Source: Pyrinomonadaceae bacterium (GTDB taxonomy: Bacteria; Acidobacteriota; Blastocatellia; Pyrinomonadales; Pyrinomonadaceae). From it: 64,000 nt of DNA. Made by a program: the position numbers and the translations under genes. Under the pieces are notes generated by a model, which searched no databases, was not told where the DNA came from, and saw nothing but the letters and a program-made list of their open reading frames with translations. The stretch is from assembly GCA_025054715.1 (NCBI GenBank), contig JANWYH010000002.1:372001-436000 (forward strand), written 5' to 3'. Positions 25,672-34,052 of the stretch are shown here, piece after piece; within the stretch, counting starts at the first letter, position 1, and each line of letters opens with the position of its first letter.

Positions 25672-27339
25672 TTAGATTCGAGCAAAAACTTCCTTTTCTT
25701 CGCCTAAGTCTCTCGCAGCAGGCGTTATAATCGTTTTCGAGTGTATGTAGATTTTCTCACCTTTTTCAATTGCGAGCTTGACGTCGCTTTCGCTTACAAA
25801 ATCAACTGCCTTTTGCTTTGCTCCATTCTGCTCTGAGGGCGGTTTTATTTCGTGAATAATTGTCTTAACAGGGCTTTCTGCTGCGACATTAGTAGGTTCT
25901 TCAGCTCTAATTTCAAGCTTTTCAGCAAGGAATTTATCTACTATTTCAGCTATTTTTTCACGGGTTGCCGATTTCGGTTTGATTTGAACTACTTTTGTTA
26001 CGGCTCTCGTTTCAAATGCTATCCGTTTTATGTCAAGCAGGTGAATTGGTGAAATGTTATCGCTTGTTACGTTTCCACCCCAAGAGCCGCAACCTAAAGT
26101 CATCGAAGGTGGAAGATCAGTAGAAAATCCTATTGCGCCGTGAGTTGTTGGTGTGTTGATACAGATTCTTGCTGCTGGCATCTGCTCACCGAATCTGATT
26201 GCTGCTAGTCTATCTCTGGTGTGCATCCCTGCGGTATGCCCCATTCCACCGAATTGCAAAACTTGAAGACATCTTTCGGAGGCTTGCTCTAAGTTATCAA
26301 CAACAAAAAAAGCAAGTGTCGGCGAAAGCTTCTCGATCGACCACGGATAATCTCTTCCGACTCCTCCACAATCAGCTATCAAACATCTCGTTCCGTTAGG
26401 TATTGAGATGCCTGCTAGATTCGCAATGTATTCTGCTGACTTTCCGACAATTTTAGGATTTAGTGTTCTCTGTTCGGTAACTAAAACTTTTGCAACTTGA
26501 TCAGCTTCCAATTCAGTTAGAAAATGTCCTCCTTGGCGCCTGAACTCTTCGCGTACTTCTTTTGCTATAGAAGATTCGACTATGACGGACTGCTCGGAAG
26601 CACAAATCGTTCCATTGTCAAAGCAAGTTCCAGTCAAAATGTCGGCAACTGCTTTTTGAATATCGGCAGTTTTTTCGATATAAACTGGCACGTTACCGGG
26701 ACCGACGCCAAATGCAGGTTTGCCAGATGAATAAGCTGCTCTAACGAGTCCTATACCTCCGGTTGCAAGTATCACGGCTGTCTTTTCATGTTTCATCAAA
26801 GCTTCCGTAGCTTCGATGTTTGGATTTTCAAGGCATTGTATGGCGTCAGGCGGTAAGCCCTCTTTAATCGCAGCTTCTTTCATTACGCGTGCCGTTTCAG
26901 CAATAGAACGAGCAGCCGAAGGATGAGGCGAAAGGACAATTGTGTTTCTGGATTTTATGGCTATTATTATTTTGAATATCGTCGTCGAGGTAGGATTCGT
27001 GGAAGGAATAATTGCCGCAATTACGCCTCTGGGCGATGCAATTTCAATTACGCTTCCTTTGTCTGAAATAACGCCTACAGTTTTTAAATTTTTAAAGTGA
27101 TTCCAAACATCTTCTGCTGCAAAGCGGTTTTTTTCTTTTTTATCTTCTGGTTTGCCAAAGCCAGTTTCTTCATGAGCCATTCGGCCAAGTCTTGTTGATT
27201 CCGCTAGCGCAATTTTAGCCATTGAGTCACAGATGCGGTCAATTTTAGCTTGATCAAACTTGGCTACAATGCTTGAAGCTAGATGAGCAGCTTCGACCGC
27301 GTCATTAACCTCTTTATTGAATGCTTTGGCTTCCGTCAT
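25672..27339 (-). CDS. CoA-acylating aldehyde dehydrogenase with EutQ-like C-terminal module
   Basis: A 555-residue enzyme converting an aldehyde, CoA and NAD+ to acyl-CoA. The dehydrogenase part (1 to about 450) has [30 protein letters not shown], and the catalytic Cys246 in [11 protein letters not shown], as in AdhE-N, EutE and PduP. A variable linker follows, then residues about 506-555 with [13 protein letters not shown] and [12 protein letters not shown], which resemble the N-terminal segment of EutQ. PduP-like enzymes usually carry a short N-terminal encapsulation helix instead. It is flanked by shell genes with gaps of 1 and 3 bases, so it is clearly the cargo enzyme. Confidence 0.92.
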   Translation of the reverse strand: MTEAKAFNKEVNDAVEAAHLASSIVAKFDQAKIDRICDSMAKIALAESTRLGRMAHEETGFGKPEDKKEKNRFAAEDVWNHFKNLKTVGVISDKGSVIEIASPRGVIAAIIPSTNPTSTTIFKIIIAIKSRNTIVLSPHPSAARSIAETARVMKEAAIKEGLPPDAIQCLENPNIEATEALMKHEKTAVILATGGIGLVRAAYSSGKPAFGVGPGNVPVYIEKTADIQKAVADILTGTCFDNGTICASEQSVIVESSIAKEVREEFRRQGGHFLTELEADQVAKVLVTEQRTLNPKIVGKSAEYIANLAGISIPNGTRCLIADCGGVGRDYPWSIEKLSPTLAFFVVDNLEQASERCLQVLQFGGMGHTAGMHTRDRLAAIRFGEQMPAARICINTPTTHGAIGFSTDLPPSMTLGCGSWGGNVTSDNISPIHLLDIKRIAFETRAVTKVVQIKPKSATREKIAEIVDKFLAEKLEIRAEEPTNVAAESPVKTIIHEIKPPSEQNGAKQKAVDFVSESDVKLAIEKGEKIYIHSKTIITPAARDLGEEKEVFARI

Positions 27340-27342
27340 TCC

Positions 27343-27744
27343 TTATTCTTTCTTTCTGGACTTGCTTTTATCATTGGTCATTATACTCTCATTTTCAGCT
27401 TCACCTGAACTTAGCTGGCGCATTTCACCTGCCTGAAGAGCTTGTTCATCAGGGCTATATCTGACTGCACCACCCTTGGGTAGGCACTTCTCAACTTCAT
27501 GATGCGGTCGCGGTATGACGTGAACACTTATAAGCTCGCCGACACGCCGCGCCGCTGCTGCACCAGCATCAGTAGCAGCTTTTACAGCTCCTACATCTCC
27601 ACGGACAAAAACCGTCACATAACCTGCACCGATGTATTCTTTTCCGATGAGTTGCACATTCGCCGCTTTTACCATAGCATCTGCTGCTTCGACGGCTCCG
27701 ATAAAACCTTTTGTCTCAACCATTCCAAGTGCTTCAAAAGACAT
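27343..27744 (-). CDS. BMC-H microcompartment shell protein with long C-terminal tail
   Basis: About 133 residues. The first ~95 form a BMC-H domain very like PduA/EutM ([51 protein letters not shown]). A tail of about 38 residues, Gln/Ser/Lys-rich and ending in SKSRKKE, extends beyond it and would lie on one face of the hexamer. The ATG at 27744 was preferred over TTG at 27750 because GAGGGG lies 8 nt before it. First gene of the BMC operon, preceded by a clear promoter. Confidence 0.93.
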   Translation of the reverse strand: MSFEALGMVETKGFIGAVEAADAMVKAANVQLIGKEYIGAGYVTVFVRGDVGAVKAATDAGAAAARRVGELISVHVIPRPHHEVEKCLPKGGAVRYSPDEQALQAGEMRQLSSGEAENESIMTNDKSKSRKKE

Positions 27745-27785
27745 CTTCAAAGCCCCTCAATGAAAAATTTTCTCTACGTTCGACG

Positions 27786-27814
27786 ATTTTATTACAAAAC
27801 TAGTAAAGACTCAA
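27786..27814 (-). promoter_or_regulatory. Sigma-70-type promoter of the BMC operon
   Basis: On the minus strand TTGAGT (27809-27814), a 17-bp spacer and TAAAAT (27786-27791): 4/6 and 5/6 matches. The transcript would begin near 27779 and have a leader of about 35 nt with the GAGGGG SD site of the first shell gene. Confidence 0.6.
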
Positions 27815-28113
27815 ACTTTACGTTCTCTTACTTCTAGTTTTTTAATTTCAAAGTAACCGGCCAGTGAGGTGAGATTTTTCTTGAACCACTTAAGATTTCT
27901 TAAAGCAATTACGGAAATTGCCCTGTGTAACTTCCAGAGTTTGTTTTCGACTATCTTACTTGTCGCTACATAATCCAGGTAAGACCATTCGGCAGAGTTT
28001 TTAACCAACAAAGTAAAAGTCTGAGCAGTTTTTCTTGGTAGCTGAAGGGAGATAAAAGGTCTTAATAGGCTAGGCTTTTGCCGCACATAATTTTTGATAA
28101 AAAGAAACATCAA
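27811..28113 (-). CDS. Doubtful 100-residue hypothetical protein
   Basis: An open frame of 100 codons, Lys/Arg-rich with some hydrophobic stretches, matching nothing I recognise. Its 3' end overlaps the -35 box of the BMC promoter and its start has no good SD site. It lies in the gap between the BMC operon and the divergent methyltransferase. It may be spurious, or a regulator of the BMC operon; nothing in the sequence supports the latter beyond position. Confidence 0.3.
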   Translation of the reverse strand: MMFLFIKNYVRQKPSLLRPFISLQLPRKTAQTFTLLVKNSAEWSYLDYVATSKIVENKLWKLHRAISVIALRNLKWFKKNLTSLAGYFEIKKLEVRERKV

Positions 28114-28154
28114 TGTTTCTAATGAAATTCTACCTGTTTTGCGGAGGTTTCATG

Positions 28155-28160
28155 TATAAT
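28155..28160 (+). promoter_or_regulatory. TATAAT -10 box 7 nt before the methyltransferase start
   Basis: A perfect TATAAT with the ATG at 28168 seven bases downstream, fitting a leaderless transcript. The same bases are also codons 2-3 of a 20-codon frame starting at 28152 behind a GGAGG, so the assignment is not certain. Confidence 0.45.
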
Positions 28161-28167
28161 CCAACGT

Positions 28168-29049
28168 ATGGAAAACTTTCGTCCCTGTCCTTCTTGTGGA
28201 GCGAAGAATGGTAAGATAAGAGGAGCAAAGAACAATTTTCAAATACGCGAATGTTCAAAGTGTTTAACAATATTTACTGGCCATTTGCCAAGACTTGATG
28301 AGTCTGAAAATTACGATAGCTATTATACGGAAGCGAATTTGAAAGTTCCGGAATTCATCTACAAAAGATTGAGCGATTTGGTTGAAAGTTTTTCTTCATA
28401 TCGGCAAACAAATCGTTGGCTTGATATCGGTTTCGGTGCCGGAGCTTTAATGCAAGTTGCGGCCGAGTTGGGCTGGGATGTTTATGGCATAGAGGTTTCG
28501 AAACCAGCAGTTGAGCAGGCCAAAAATTTAGGTTTCAAAGTTTTTCACGGGGAGTTACATGAGGCAAATTACGAGGACGGCTTTTTTGATGTTGTTACTG
28601 CAAGCGAGATTTTAGAGCACCTTTACGAGCCGCAGAAGTTATTAAATGAAGTCCATCGAGTTTTACGGCCGGGTGGTTTATTTTGGGCGACTACACCGTC
28701 ATCAAGAGGGATTACACCGCGTTTTCTTGGGATTGATTGGACGGTTGTTTCACCTCCTGAACATCTTCAGATTTTTTCCAAAAGGGGAGTGCTTATAATG
28801 TTGAAAAACGCAGGGTTTACGAAAATACGATTGCAAACGCATGGGGTAAATCCATTCGAGATTATCAACTATTTTCAACACTACTTTCTTCTGAAGAAAG
28901 AAAATAACTTTGATCGAGTGATAACTAGCTATCAGATAAATGAGAGGTTAGAAAGTAGCTCAATGAAGAAAGCGGTGAAAAGAGCTTTGAATTATGTTCT
29001 AGACCTTGCGCAAATCGGTGATTCAATTAAAATTTATGCGTGTAAGTAA
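28168..29049 (+). CDS. SAM-dependent methyltransferase with N-terminal zinc finger
   Basis: A 293-residue class I methyltransferase. Residues 6-34 hold a CPSC...CSKC zinc finger. The Rossmann part shows motif I LDIGFGAGALM, an acidic VYGIEVS strand end, DVVTASEILEHL and LRPGGLFWATTP. The layout matches methyltransferases common in glycan and secondary-metabolite clusters (zinc finger plus Methyltransf_11/23). The substrate is unknown. It stands alone between the BMC operon and the HD hydrolase. Confidence 0.85.
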   Translation: MENFRPCPSCGAKNGKIRGAKNNFQIRECSKCLTIFTGHLPRLDESENYDSYYTEANLKVPEFIYKRLSDLVESFSSYRQTNRWLDIGFGAGALMQVAAELGWDVYGIEVSKPAVEQAKNLGFKVFHGELHEANYEDGFFDVVTASEILEHLYEPQKLLNEVHRVLRPGGLFWATTPSSRGITPRFLGIDWTVVSPPEHLQIFSKRGVLIMLKNAGFTKIRLQTHGVNPFEIINYFQHYFLLKKENNFDRVITSYQINERLESSSMKKAVKRALNYVLDLAQIGDSIKIYACK

Positions 29050-29338
29050 TGAGCTGATGTTTACAAAACGCAACATAAGACAATGCACTTTTAAAAGTTA
29101 GTGCTTTCAATTCTTTGGCTATTTCTAGACAGAAGTTGATTACTTCGTAAATTAGTAAGTCCATGCCTTTGACATCTGCTTTGTCTATCTTTCAATGAGT
29201 TTGAAAGCCTTTTTCAGTTTGTCGGTTTGTTACAATGGGTTAGCCGAAAGTGAAAGTATTTAAAAGCTATTTTTTGCCCATTCTTTGAAAAAACTTGTTT
29301 TCTGACGTTAGGAAATGGGAAAATCTACTTGAAATCGT
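29050..29338. other. Intergenic region, 289 bp
   Basis: Contains a weak hairpin GCACT/AGTGC (29085-29104) followed by a T-rich stretch that could end the methyltransferase mRNA, and an isolated TACAAT (29231-29236) without a matching -35. No gene is supported. Confidence 0.5.
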
Positions 29339-30640
29339 ATGAGTAACAACTTTTCAGAAAGGATATATCGTGATCCGATTCACAACATGATTCGGTTGAG
29401 AACAGATACTGAAGAAGGACGATTACTTTCAAGTTTAATTGATACTCCAGAATTTCAGCGTCTTAGACGCATTAAGCAGCTCGGTCTCGCTCTTTTCACG
29501 TATCAAGGCGCCGAGCACTCGCGATTTACGCATAGTCTGGGCGTAATGCATCTAGCATGTAGAATTATCGAAAAGCTATCCTTAAAGTATGAAACCGCAA
29601 GAGAAAACTCCGTCGTTGCTAAGTGCGCAGCTTTGCTTCATGATGTAGGGCACGGTGCATTTTCTCATGTTTTTGAGAAGATACTAGGATTTAAACATGA
29701 AGATTACACCATACAAGCCATAAAAAGTAATGATACGGCTATAGGAAAGGCTTTGAGGAGCTTTTCCAGCGAGCTTCCAGAGAAGGTGTGTGCAGTTATA
29801 AGAGGAGACTTTGAACGAAAATGGGTTTCACAATTGATTTCGTCTCATCTCGACGTTGACCGTATGGATTATCTTTTGAGAGATGCCTACATGACGGGCG
29901 TAAAATACGGCATTTACGACCTCGATTGGCTCATAGAATCTATCGAAATAGACCTAGAAAACGATCGAATTTATGTTTCATCGAAAGGCTTTCACGCAGT
30001 TGAGGACTATCTTCAGGCTAGACATTATATGTTCAAGCAGGTTTATTTCCATAGAAACTTGCGTGCAGCTGAGGTCGTGCTAAGTTCGCTCATTGAAAGA
30101 GCTGTGGATTTAGTAGGAGAAGGTAAGGATGTTTGGTTTGCTGAAGACACGCCTTTCGAGAAGATTTTGAAAAGAAAAGAATTAACTCTAGATGAGCATT
30201 TTCAAATGGATGATTCTGATGTAATTTTTCATATCAAAAAATGGCAATTTGCTGAAGATCCTATTCTTGCTGATCTTTCAAGAAGATTTGTCAATCGACA
30301 GTTTTTTAAAGCCTTCGATCTCGACATGGATGAAAAGAAAAAAACTGATTTTCTTGAAAGATCACGCGAAGAAGTTGAAAGAGCTGGTTTTGATTCTAAG
30401 TATTACTTTATAAAAGACATCGCGAAAGATGAGCCTTATATTAAGAATCAAAGCAAGAAAGAGAAAGCGATTTTTGTCGAAGTTGGTTACTCAAATCCAG
30501 AAATCAAGGAAATATCACAGATAAGCTCGGCAATTCGGGGGCTTCAAGGATACCAAATTCATAGAATCTGCTTTCCTCAGGAAGTCAAAGATGCTATTTC
30601 GAAGATTTATAAGAATGGCGAAGGTGCTTTTTCAAATTAG
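29339..30640 (+). CDS. HD-domain phosphohydrolase (dNTPase-like)
   Basis: A 433-residue HD-superfamily protein with the sequence signature RDPIHNMIRL, H-x-R motif HSRFTHSLGVM, HD pair LLHDVGHGAFSH and the HLDVDRMDYLLRDAYMTGV segment that identifies the YwfO/SAMHD1-like group. Relatives hydrolyse dNTPs or related nucleotides in the cytosol. The length is normal. The ATG has no evident SD site. The 3' end overlaps the TonB-C protein gene by 26 bases. Confidence 0.9.
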   Translation: MSNNFSERIYRDPIHNMIRLRTDTEEGRLLSSLIDTPEFQRLRRIKQLGLALFTYQGAEHSRFTHSLGVMHLACRIIEKLSLKYETARENSVVAKCAALLHDVGHGAFSHVFEKILGFKHEDYTIQAIKSNDTAIGKALRSFSSELPEKVCAVIRGDFERKWVSQLISSHLDVDRMDYLLRDAYMTGVKYGIYDLDWLIESIEIDLENDRIYVSSKGFHAVEDYLQARHYMFKQVYFHRNLRAAEVVLSSLIERAVDLVGEGKDVWFAEDTPFEKILKRKELTLDEHFQMDDSDVIFHIKKWQFAEDPILADLSRRFVNRQFFKAFDLDMDEKKKTDFLERSREEVERAGFDSKYYFIKDIAKDEPYIKNQSKKEKAIFVEVGYSNPEIKEISQISSAIRGLQGYQIHRICFPQEVKDAISKIYKNGEGAFSN

Positions 30641-31475
30641 TCTCTTATTTCTTTTATTCTGGGTGTCAAATGCCCAACAGAAAATAGCAATTTTTAATCC
30701 TCGAAACGACCAAGTTGGAAAACTAATCGCTGATAGAATAGAGAAGAAGCTTTCTGAAAAGTTCTCCATAGTCGATCAGTCGCTTTCAAAAGCAGTGTTA
30801 AGTGCACAAGAGTTTGAAAATCCGTTCAACCTCTCGCTCACGGAAGCAAAAAATCTCGGAGAAGCTGCAGGTTGTAACTTCTTTCTCTTAATTAAAGCTG
30901 AAGTTTTAGAGCGTACGAGCCTTGAGAAAGGCACTTTTAAGGAAGCCTATACTGCCATTTTTTTTGTAAGTAGCAAAAGTGGAAGACTGATTTTGTGGAA
31001 GTTTCTGAATGCTGAAGACAAGGACGAGGCAGTAGCTCTTAAAAAACTTTTTTTGTCTATTGATGAATTTTTAACTCGATTTGTAACAGAAATTCAAAGT
31101 TTACTGGTTTATGATTTGGACTTGCAAGATGAAGCAAAATTTCCCGAGTTTGACGAAAAATCCGGGATTCGACCGCCGATTCCTTATAGGCGTATTAAAC
31201 CTGAATATCCGAAGGCGGCTAGCCTTTATCTCGTAAGGGCTACGATTGACGTTGCAGTTGATATTACTGAAAGAGGCGAAGTCGCACGTGTTGAGGTTTT
31301 ACGTTGGGCAGGTTTTGAATTGGAAGAAGCCGTGATAAAAGCTATAAGGCAAATGAATTGGAGACCGGCGGAAAAGAACGGGAAATTTTTAGCTTCGAGA
31401 GTCTTGCTAAGATACAATTTCAGAGATATAAGGGAAGAAAAACAAGATGTTATATCTAGGACAGACTATTTATAG
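30615..31475 (+). CDS. Exported protein with TonB C-terminal domain
   Basis: About 286 residues: signal peptide (VLFQISLLFLLFWVSNAQ), a middle region resembling periplasmic alpha/beta domains that bind or sense (IAIFNPRND, AAGCNFFLLIKAEVL), and a TonB-like C-terminal domain at about 200-275 (RIKPEYPKAAS, VDITERGEVARVEVLR, AIRQMNWRPAEKNGK). Most TonB proteins have an N-terminal membrane anchor and Pro-rich spacer; this one seems exported instead, as is frequent for TonB-C proteins in Acidobacteriota. The ATG at 30615 was preferred to a longer frame because it gives the signal peptide. Confidence 0.75.
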   Translation: MAKVLFQISLLFLLFWVSNAQQKIAIFNPRNDQVGKLIADRIEKKLSEKFSIVDQSLSKAVLSAQEFENPFNLSLTEAKNLGEAAGCNFFLLIKAEVLERTSLEKGTFKEAYTAIFFVSSKSGRLILWKFLNAEDKDEAVALKKLFLSIDEFLTRFVTEIQSLLVYDLDLQDEAKFPEFDEKSGIRPPIPYRRIKPEYPKAASLYLVRATIDVAVDITERGEVARVEVLRWAGFELEEAVIKAIRQMNWRPAEKNGKFLASRVLLRYNFRDIREEKQDVISRTDYL

Positions 31476-32370
31476 ATCGGTTGCAAGTAAACTGCAAAAA
31501 TCATTAGGGTATTTTCAAACTAAAGGCGTGCCGAAGCACGAGATAGTTGAAGGGCGATATATTGTAAAATTTGCTAGCACTGCTGATGAGATTGATGCAG
31601 CACTTCGATTACGCTTTGAAGTTTTCAATTTGGAGCTTAATGAAGGGCTCGAATCTTCCTTTCTGACGGGTCGTGATCAAGATGAATTCGATTCAAACTG
31701 TCATCATCTGATTGTGATAGAGAAAGAAAGTGGCAAGGTGGTTGGAACCTACCGACTGCAAACTCTCGAACTTGCAAAGAGTGTTTACAATTTTTATTCG
31801 GCTGGTGAGTTTGAGATTGAAAAGATTCCGATTGGGATTCTAAAGCAGTCGGTTGAAATAGGACGTGCTTGTATTGCACGTGAACATAGAAATAATCGAG
31901 TTCTTTTTCTTCTTTGGAAAGGATTAGCACTTTATTTGAGCCTGAAGAAAAAGAGATACTTTTTTGGTTGCTGTTCGATTCCTACATTAGATGTAATTGA
32001 AGGGCTAAAGGCTTTCGAGCGTCTTAAGAAAGAAAAACGTTTTCATCCGACGTTGAGAATCCAGCCAAGAAGTGAATATGTCTGCAAATCAGAGGTTGTA
32101 CCTGACGATTCACAAGTGCAGCTACCAAAGCTTTTCAATACTTATCTGCGAATAGGAGCAAAGGTTTGCAGCGAACCAGCGATTGACCGACAATTCAAAA
32201 CTATTGACTTTTTTGTAATTTTCGATGCAGAGACGATAGAAAAAAGGTACTACGACATGTTTTTTAAGGATTTTGAAAATTTAAGAAGAAAAAAGCTTTA
32301 CAAATTGCTTACTCCGACAAAATTCTTGAAAGGTTACCGTAGAAAATATTCTGAGCATCTTCTTTGCTGA
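31447..32370 (+). CDS. OlsB-like GNAT acyltransferase
   Basis: A 307-residue protein of the OlsB / N-acyl amino acid synthase group: VKFASTADEIDAALRLRFEVFN, a DEFDSNCHHLIV segment, GTYRLQTLE, and the EIGRACIAREHRN acyl-donor motif. OlsB transfers a 3-hydroxyacyl chain from ACP to ornithine in ornithine-lipid synthesis; its partner OlsA is not in the window. It overlaps the TonB-C gene by 29 bases at its start. Its last 62 bases overlap the end of the convergent amidohydrolase gene. Confidence 0.78.
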   Translation: MLYLGQTIYRSVASKLQKSLGYFQTKGVPKHEIVEGRYIVKFASTADEIDAALRLRFEVFNLELNEGLESSFLTGRDQDEFDSNCHHLIVIEKESGKVVGTYRLQTLELAKSVYNFYSAGEFEIEKIPIGILKQSVEIGRACIAREHRNNRVLFLLWKGLALYLSLKKKRYFFGCCSIPTLDVIEGLKAFERLKKEKRFHPTLRIQPRSEYVCKSEVVPDDSQVQLPKLFNTYLRIGAKVCSEPAIDRQFKTIDFFVIFDAETIEKRYYDMFFKDFENLRRKKLYKLLTPTKFLKGYRRKYSEHLLC

Positions 32371-33253
32371 TGCCTATTTCTGCTAATGTTTTGACCTGAG
32401 TGTCGAAAACTTCCTGATTCCAGCCGCGAGGGAAAAATGAAGAGTCTGTCCCGAAAAGAAGTCTTTTCGGTCCCAAAATCTCAAGTGCTTTTTCGAAAAC
32501 CTCCTTTATGCTGATATTTGAGGGTTCATACTGAACCCAACGGTTACTGCTGGAAGTGTCGAAATAAATGTTTGGACAAAGCTCCGCTGCCATCAAAGCT
32601 TCACGGAAAAGACCAGCTCCAAAGTGTGGAATTATGAAGTTTACATCAGGATATTCGGAGGCTAGCTTATGGACCTCAAGTGGATTTGACAGTCTTAAAT
32701 CAAAAACGCTTTTCAGTCCAAGCTTCTTACGAATTCCGATGCTTAAAGCTCCGCAATGAATAAATACAGCCCTTCCATTCCGTTTTTGAACTAACTCTCG
32801 AATAATTTGATGAACCGTTTCATTATCTGCCACAGAGTAACCATGCATCGCTGGAAAGAAACAGATTACCTTCAAGTTGAACTCATCGAAAGCTCGTTTT
32901 GCCCGTTCAAAAGCGTCAGTCAGAAGCGGGTTAAAGAAAAATCCTCCATAAATTCTGTCCGGAAAGGCTCTGACGGCTTCTGACACTGAATCTTCATCGC
33001 CTGGCAGGCTAGCCATCATCATAGCCTTTTCAATCCCCTTTTGGTCGAGTTCTTGTATCCACCTATAAGCAAAATCAACGGGGTTTTCGGGTGGCATTTC
33101 CAAGCCAGTTATTTCTCCTATTCTCTCAACTGCGTTACCGTCTTTTCTCAGATTTTGTGACTGCTCGGCAAGCATTCTGAAATACTTATGTGAGAAAAAG
33201 TGAACGTGAGCATCGAAAATTTGAATGTCTCCCCAGATGGTTTCTCTTTTCAT
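32309..33253 (-). CDS. Amidohydrolase-family (amidohydrolase 2) metal-dependent hydrolase
   Basis: About 314 residues with the TIM-barrel amidohydrolase layout: metal HxH in FDAHVHFF, FIHCG, IIPHFGAG and a catalytic Asp in LFGTDSSFF, ending ISKEDAQNIFYGNLSRIL as expected. Relatives act on aromatic acids (decarboxylases) or lactones; the substrate is unknown. The ATG at 33253 was chosen, with TATAAC 9 nt upstream and TTGAAA further up, rather than the longer frame from 33316. The C-terminal coding end overlaps the OlsB-like gene by 62 bases. Confidence 0.83.
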   Translation of the reverse strand: MKRETIWGDIQIFDAHVHFFSHKYFRMLAEQSQNLRKDGNAVERIGEITGLEMPPENPVDFAYRWIQELDQKGIEKAMMMASLPGDEDSVSEAVRAFPDRIYGGFFFNPLLTDAFERAKRAFDEFNLKVICFFPAMHGYSVADNETVHQIIRELVQKRNGRAVFIHCGALSIGIRKKLGLKSVFDLRLSNPLEVHKLASEYPDVNFIIPHFGAGLFREALMAAELCPNIYFDTSSSNRWVQYEPSNISIKEVFEKALEILGPKRLLFGTDSSFFPRGWNQEVFDTQVKTLAEIGISKEDAQNIFYGNLSRILSE

Positions 33254-33432
33254 AACTATAAGGTTATATGTAAATGAAACTTTTTTCAATCTCGTTTCAG
33301 AATAAAATTTATACAAATTGCCTTTGACATGTTTCTATGACAGATAGGAATTGCAAGGTGATAGTTCACTTTTGATGTTATTTTTCTCAAAAGCGTGGCT
33401 AAAGTTAAGACTCGTGTAAAAGGCAGTCTCTA

Positions 33433-33954
33433 CTATTCATTTAACAAGGTACTTATATCGGCATGTAAGGTTGATTCTCTCACGACGCCGACGTAACGTT
33501 TTGCTAGCCGACCTTGTTTATCGTAGAGAAAAGTAGTAGGCAACGACAAGAATGCTCCTACGTTTGGATCAAGGTCTTTAATCAAAATGGGATATGGAAT
33601 CGAATATCTTTCGACAAATGATGGAATCTGACTTAAGTCTTCATCAACCGTAACTCCTACGATTTCAAAAGGTTTATCCTTATATGTTTGGGATATTCTG
33701 ACAAGAGTAGGCATTTCATAACGGCATGGTGGACACCATGTTGCCCAGTAATTTATTAAAACGACTTTTCCTCGATGATCTGCAAGCGACCACTCGCCTT
33801 TTCCGTCAAAATACCTGAGCCTTACTTCGCTTACATCCTTTCTTTCGCTTTTCGGAGGAATGCCAGGTTGTTCGGAAAAATTTGTAAAAAGAAGGTAGAG
33901 TATAAAAAGGCCAACAGCTAGCCCTGCAATCCATCTAAACAAAATCTTTTGCAT
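33433..33954 (-). CDS. TlpA/ResA-like membrane-anchored thioredoxin
   Basis: About 173 residues: one N-terminal membrane anchor (IAGLAVGLFILYLLF), then a thioredoxin domain with WATWCPPCRYEMP active-site cysteines, the EIVGVTVDED strand and a cis-Pro LPTTFLYD. Such proteins keep periplasmic cysteines reduced, for example in cytochrome c maturation. The ATG at 33954 has TATGAT 7 nt upstream on the minus strand and no SD site, another leaderless-type start. Monocistronic. Confidence 0.88.
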   Translation of the reverse strand: MQKILFRWIAGLAVGLFILYLLFTNFSEQPGIPPKSERKDVSEVRLRYFDGKGEWSLADHRGKVVLINYWATWCPPCRYEMPTLVRISQTYKDKPFEIVGVTVDEDLSQIPSFVERYSIPYPILIKDLDPNVGAFLSLPTTFLYDKQGRLAKRYVGVVRESTLHADISTLLNE

Positions 33955-34052
33955 AAAGTAAATCATATCAAATTAATCAACCCTGCTGCACATGCATATT
34001 GCGTTGTGTAGGAAATCGTGTTGACTTCGATTTATGTAATAATTTTATATTT

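Noticed and set aside
29169-29200. TTGACA promoter before the HD hydrolase
   Set aside because: A perfect -35 (29169-29174) but no -10-like hexamer at 16-18 bp spacing.
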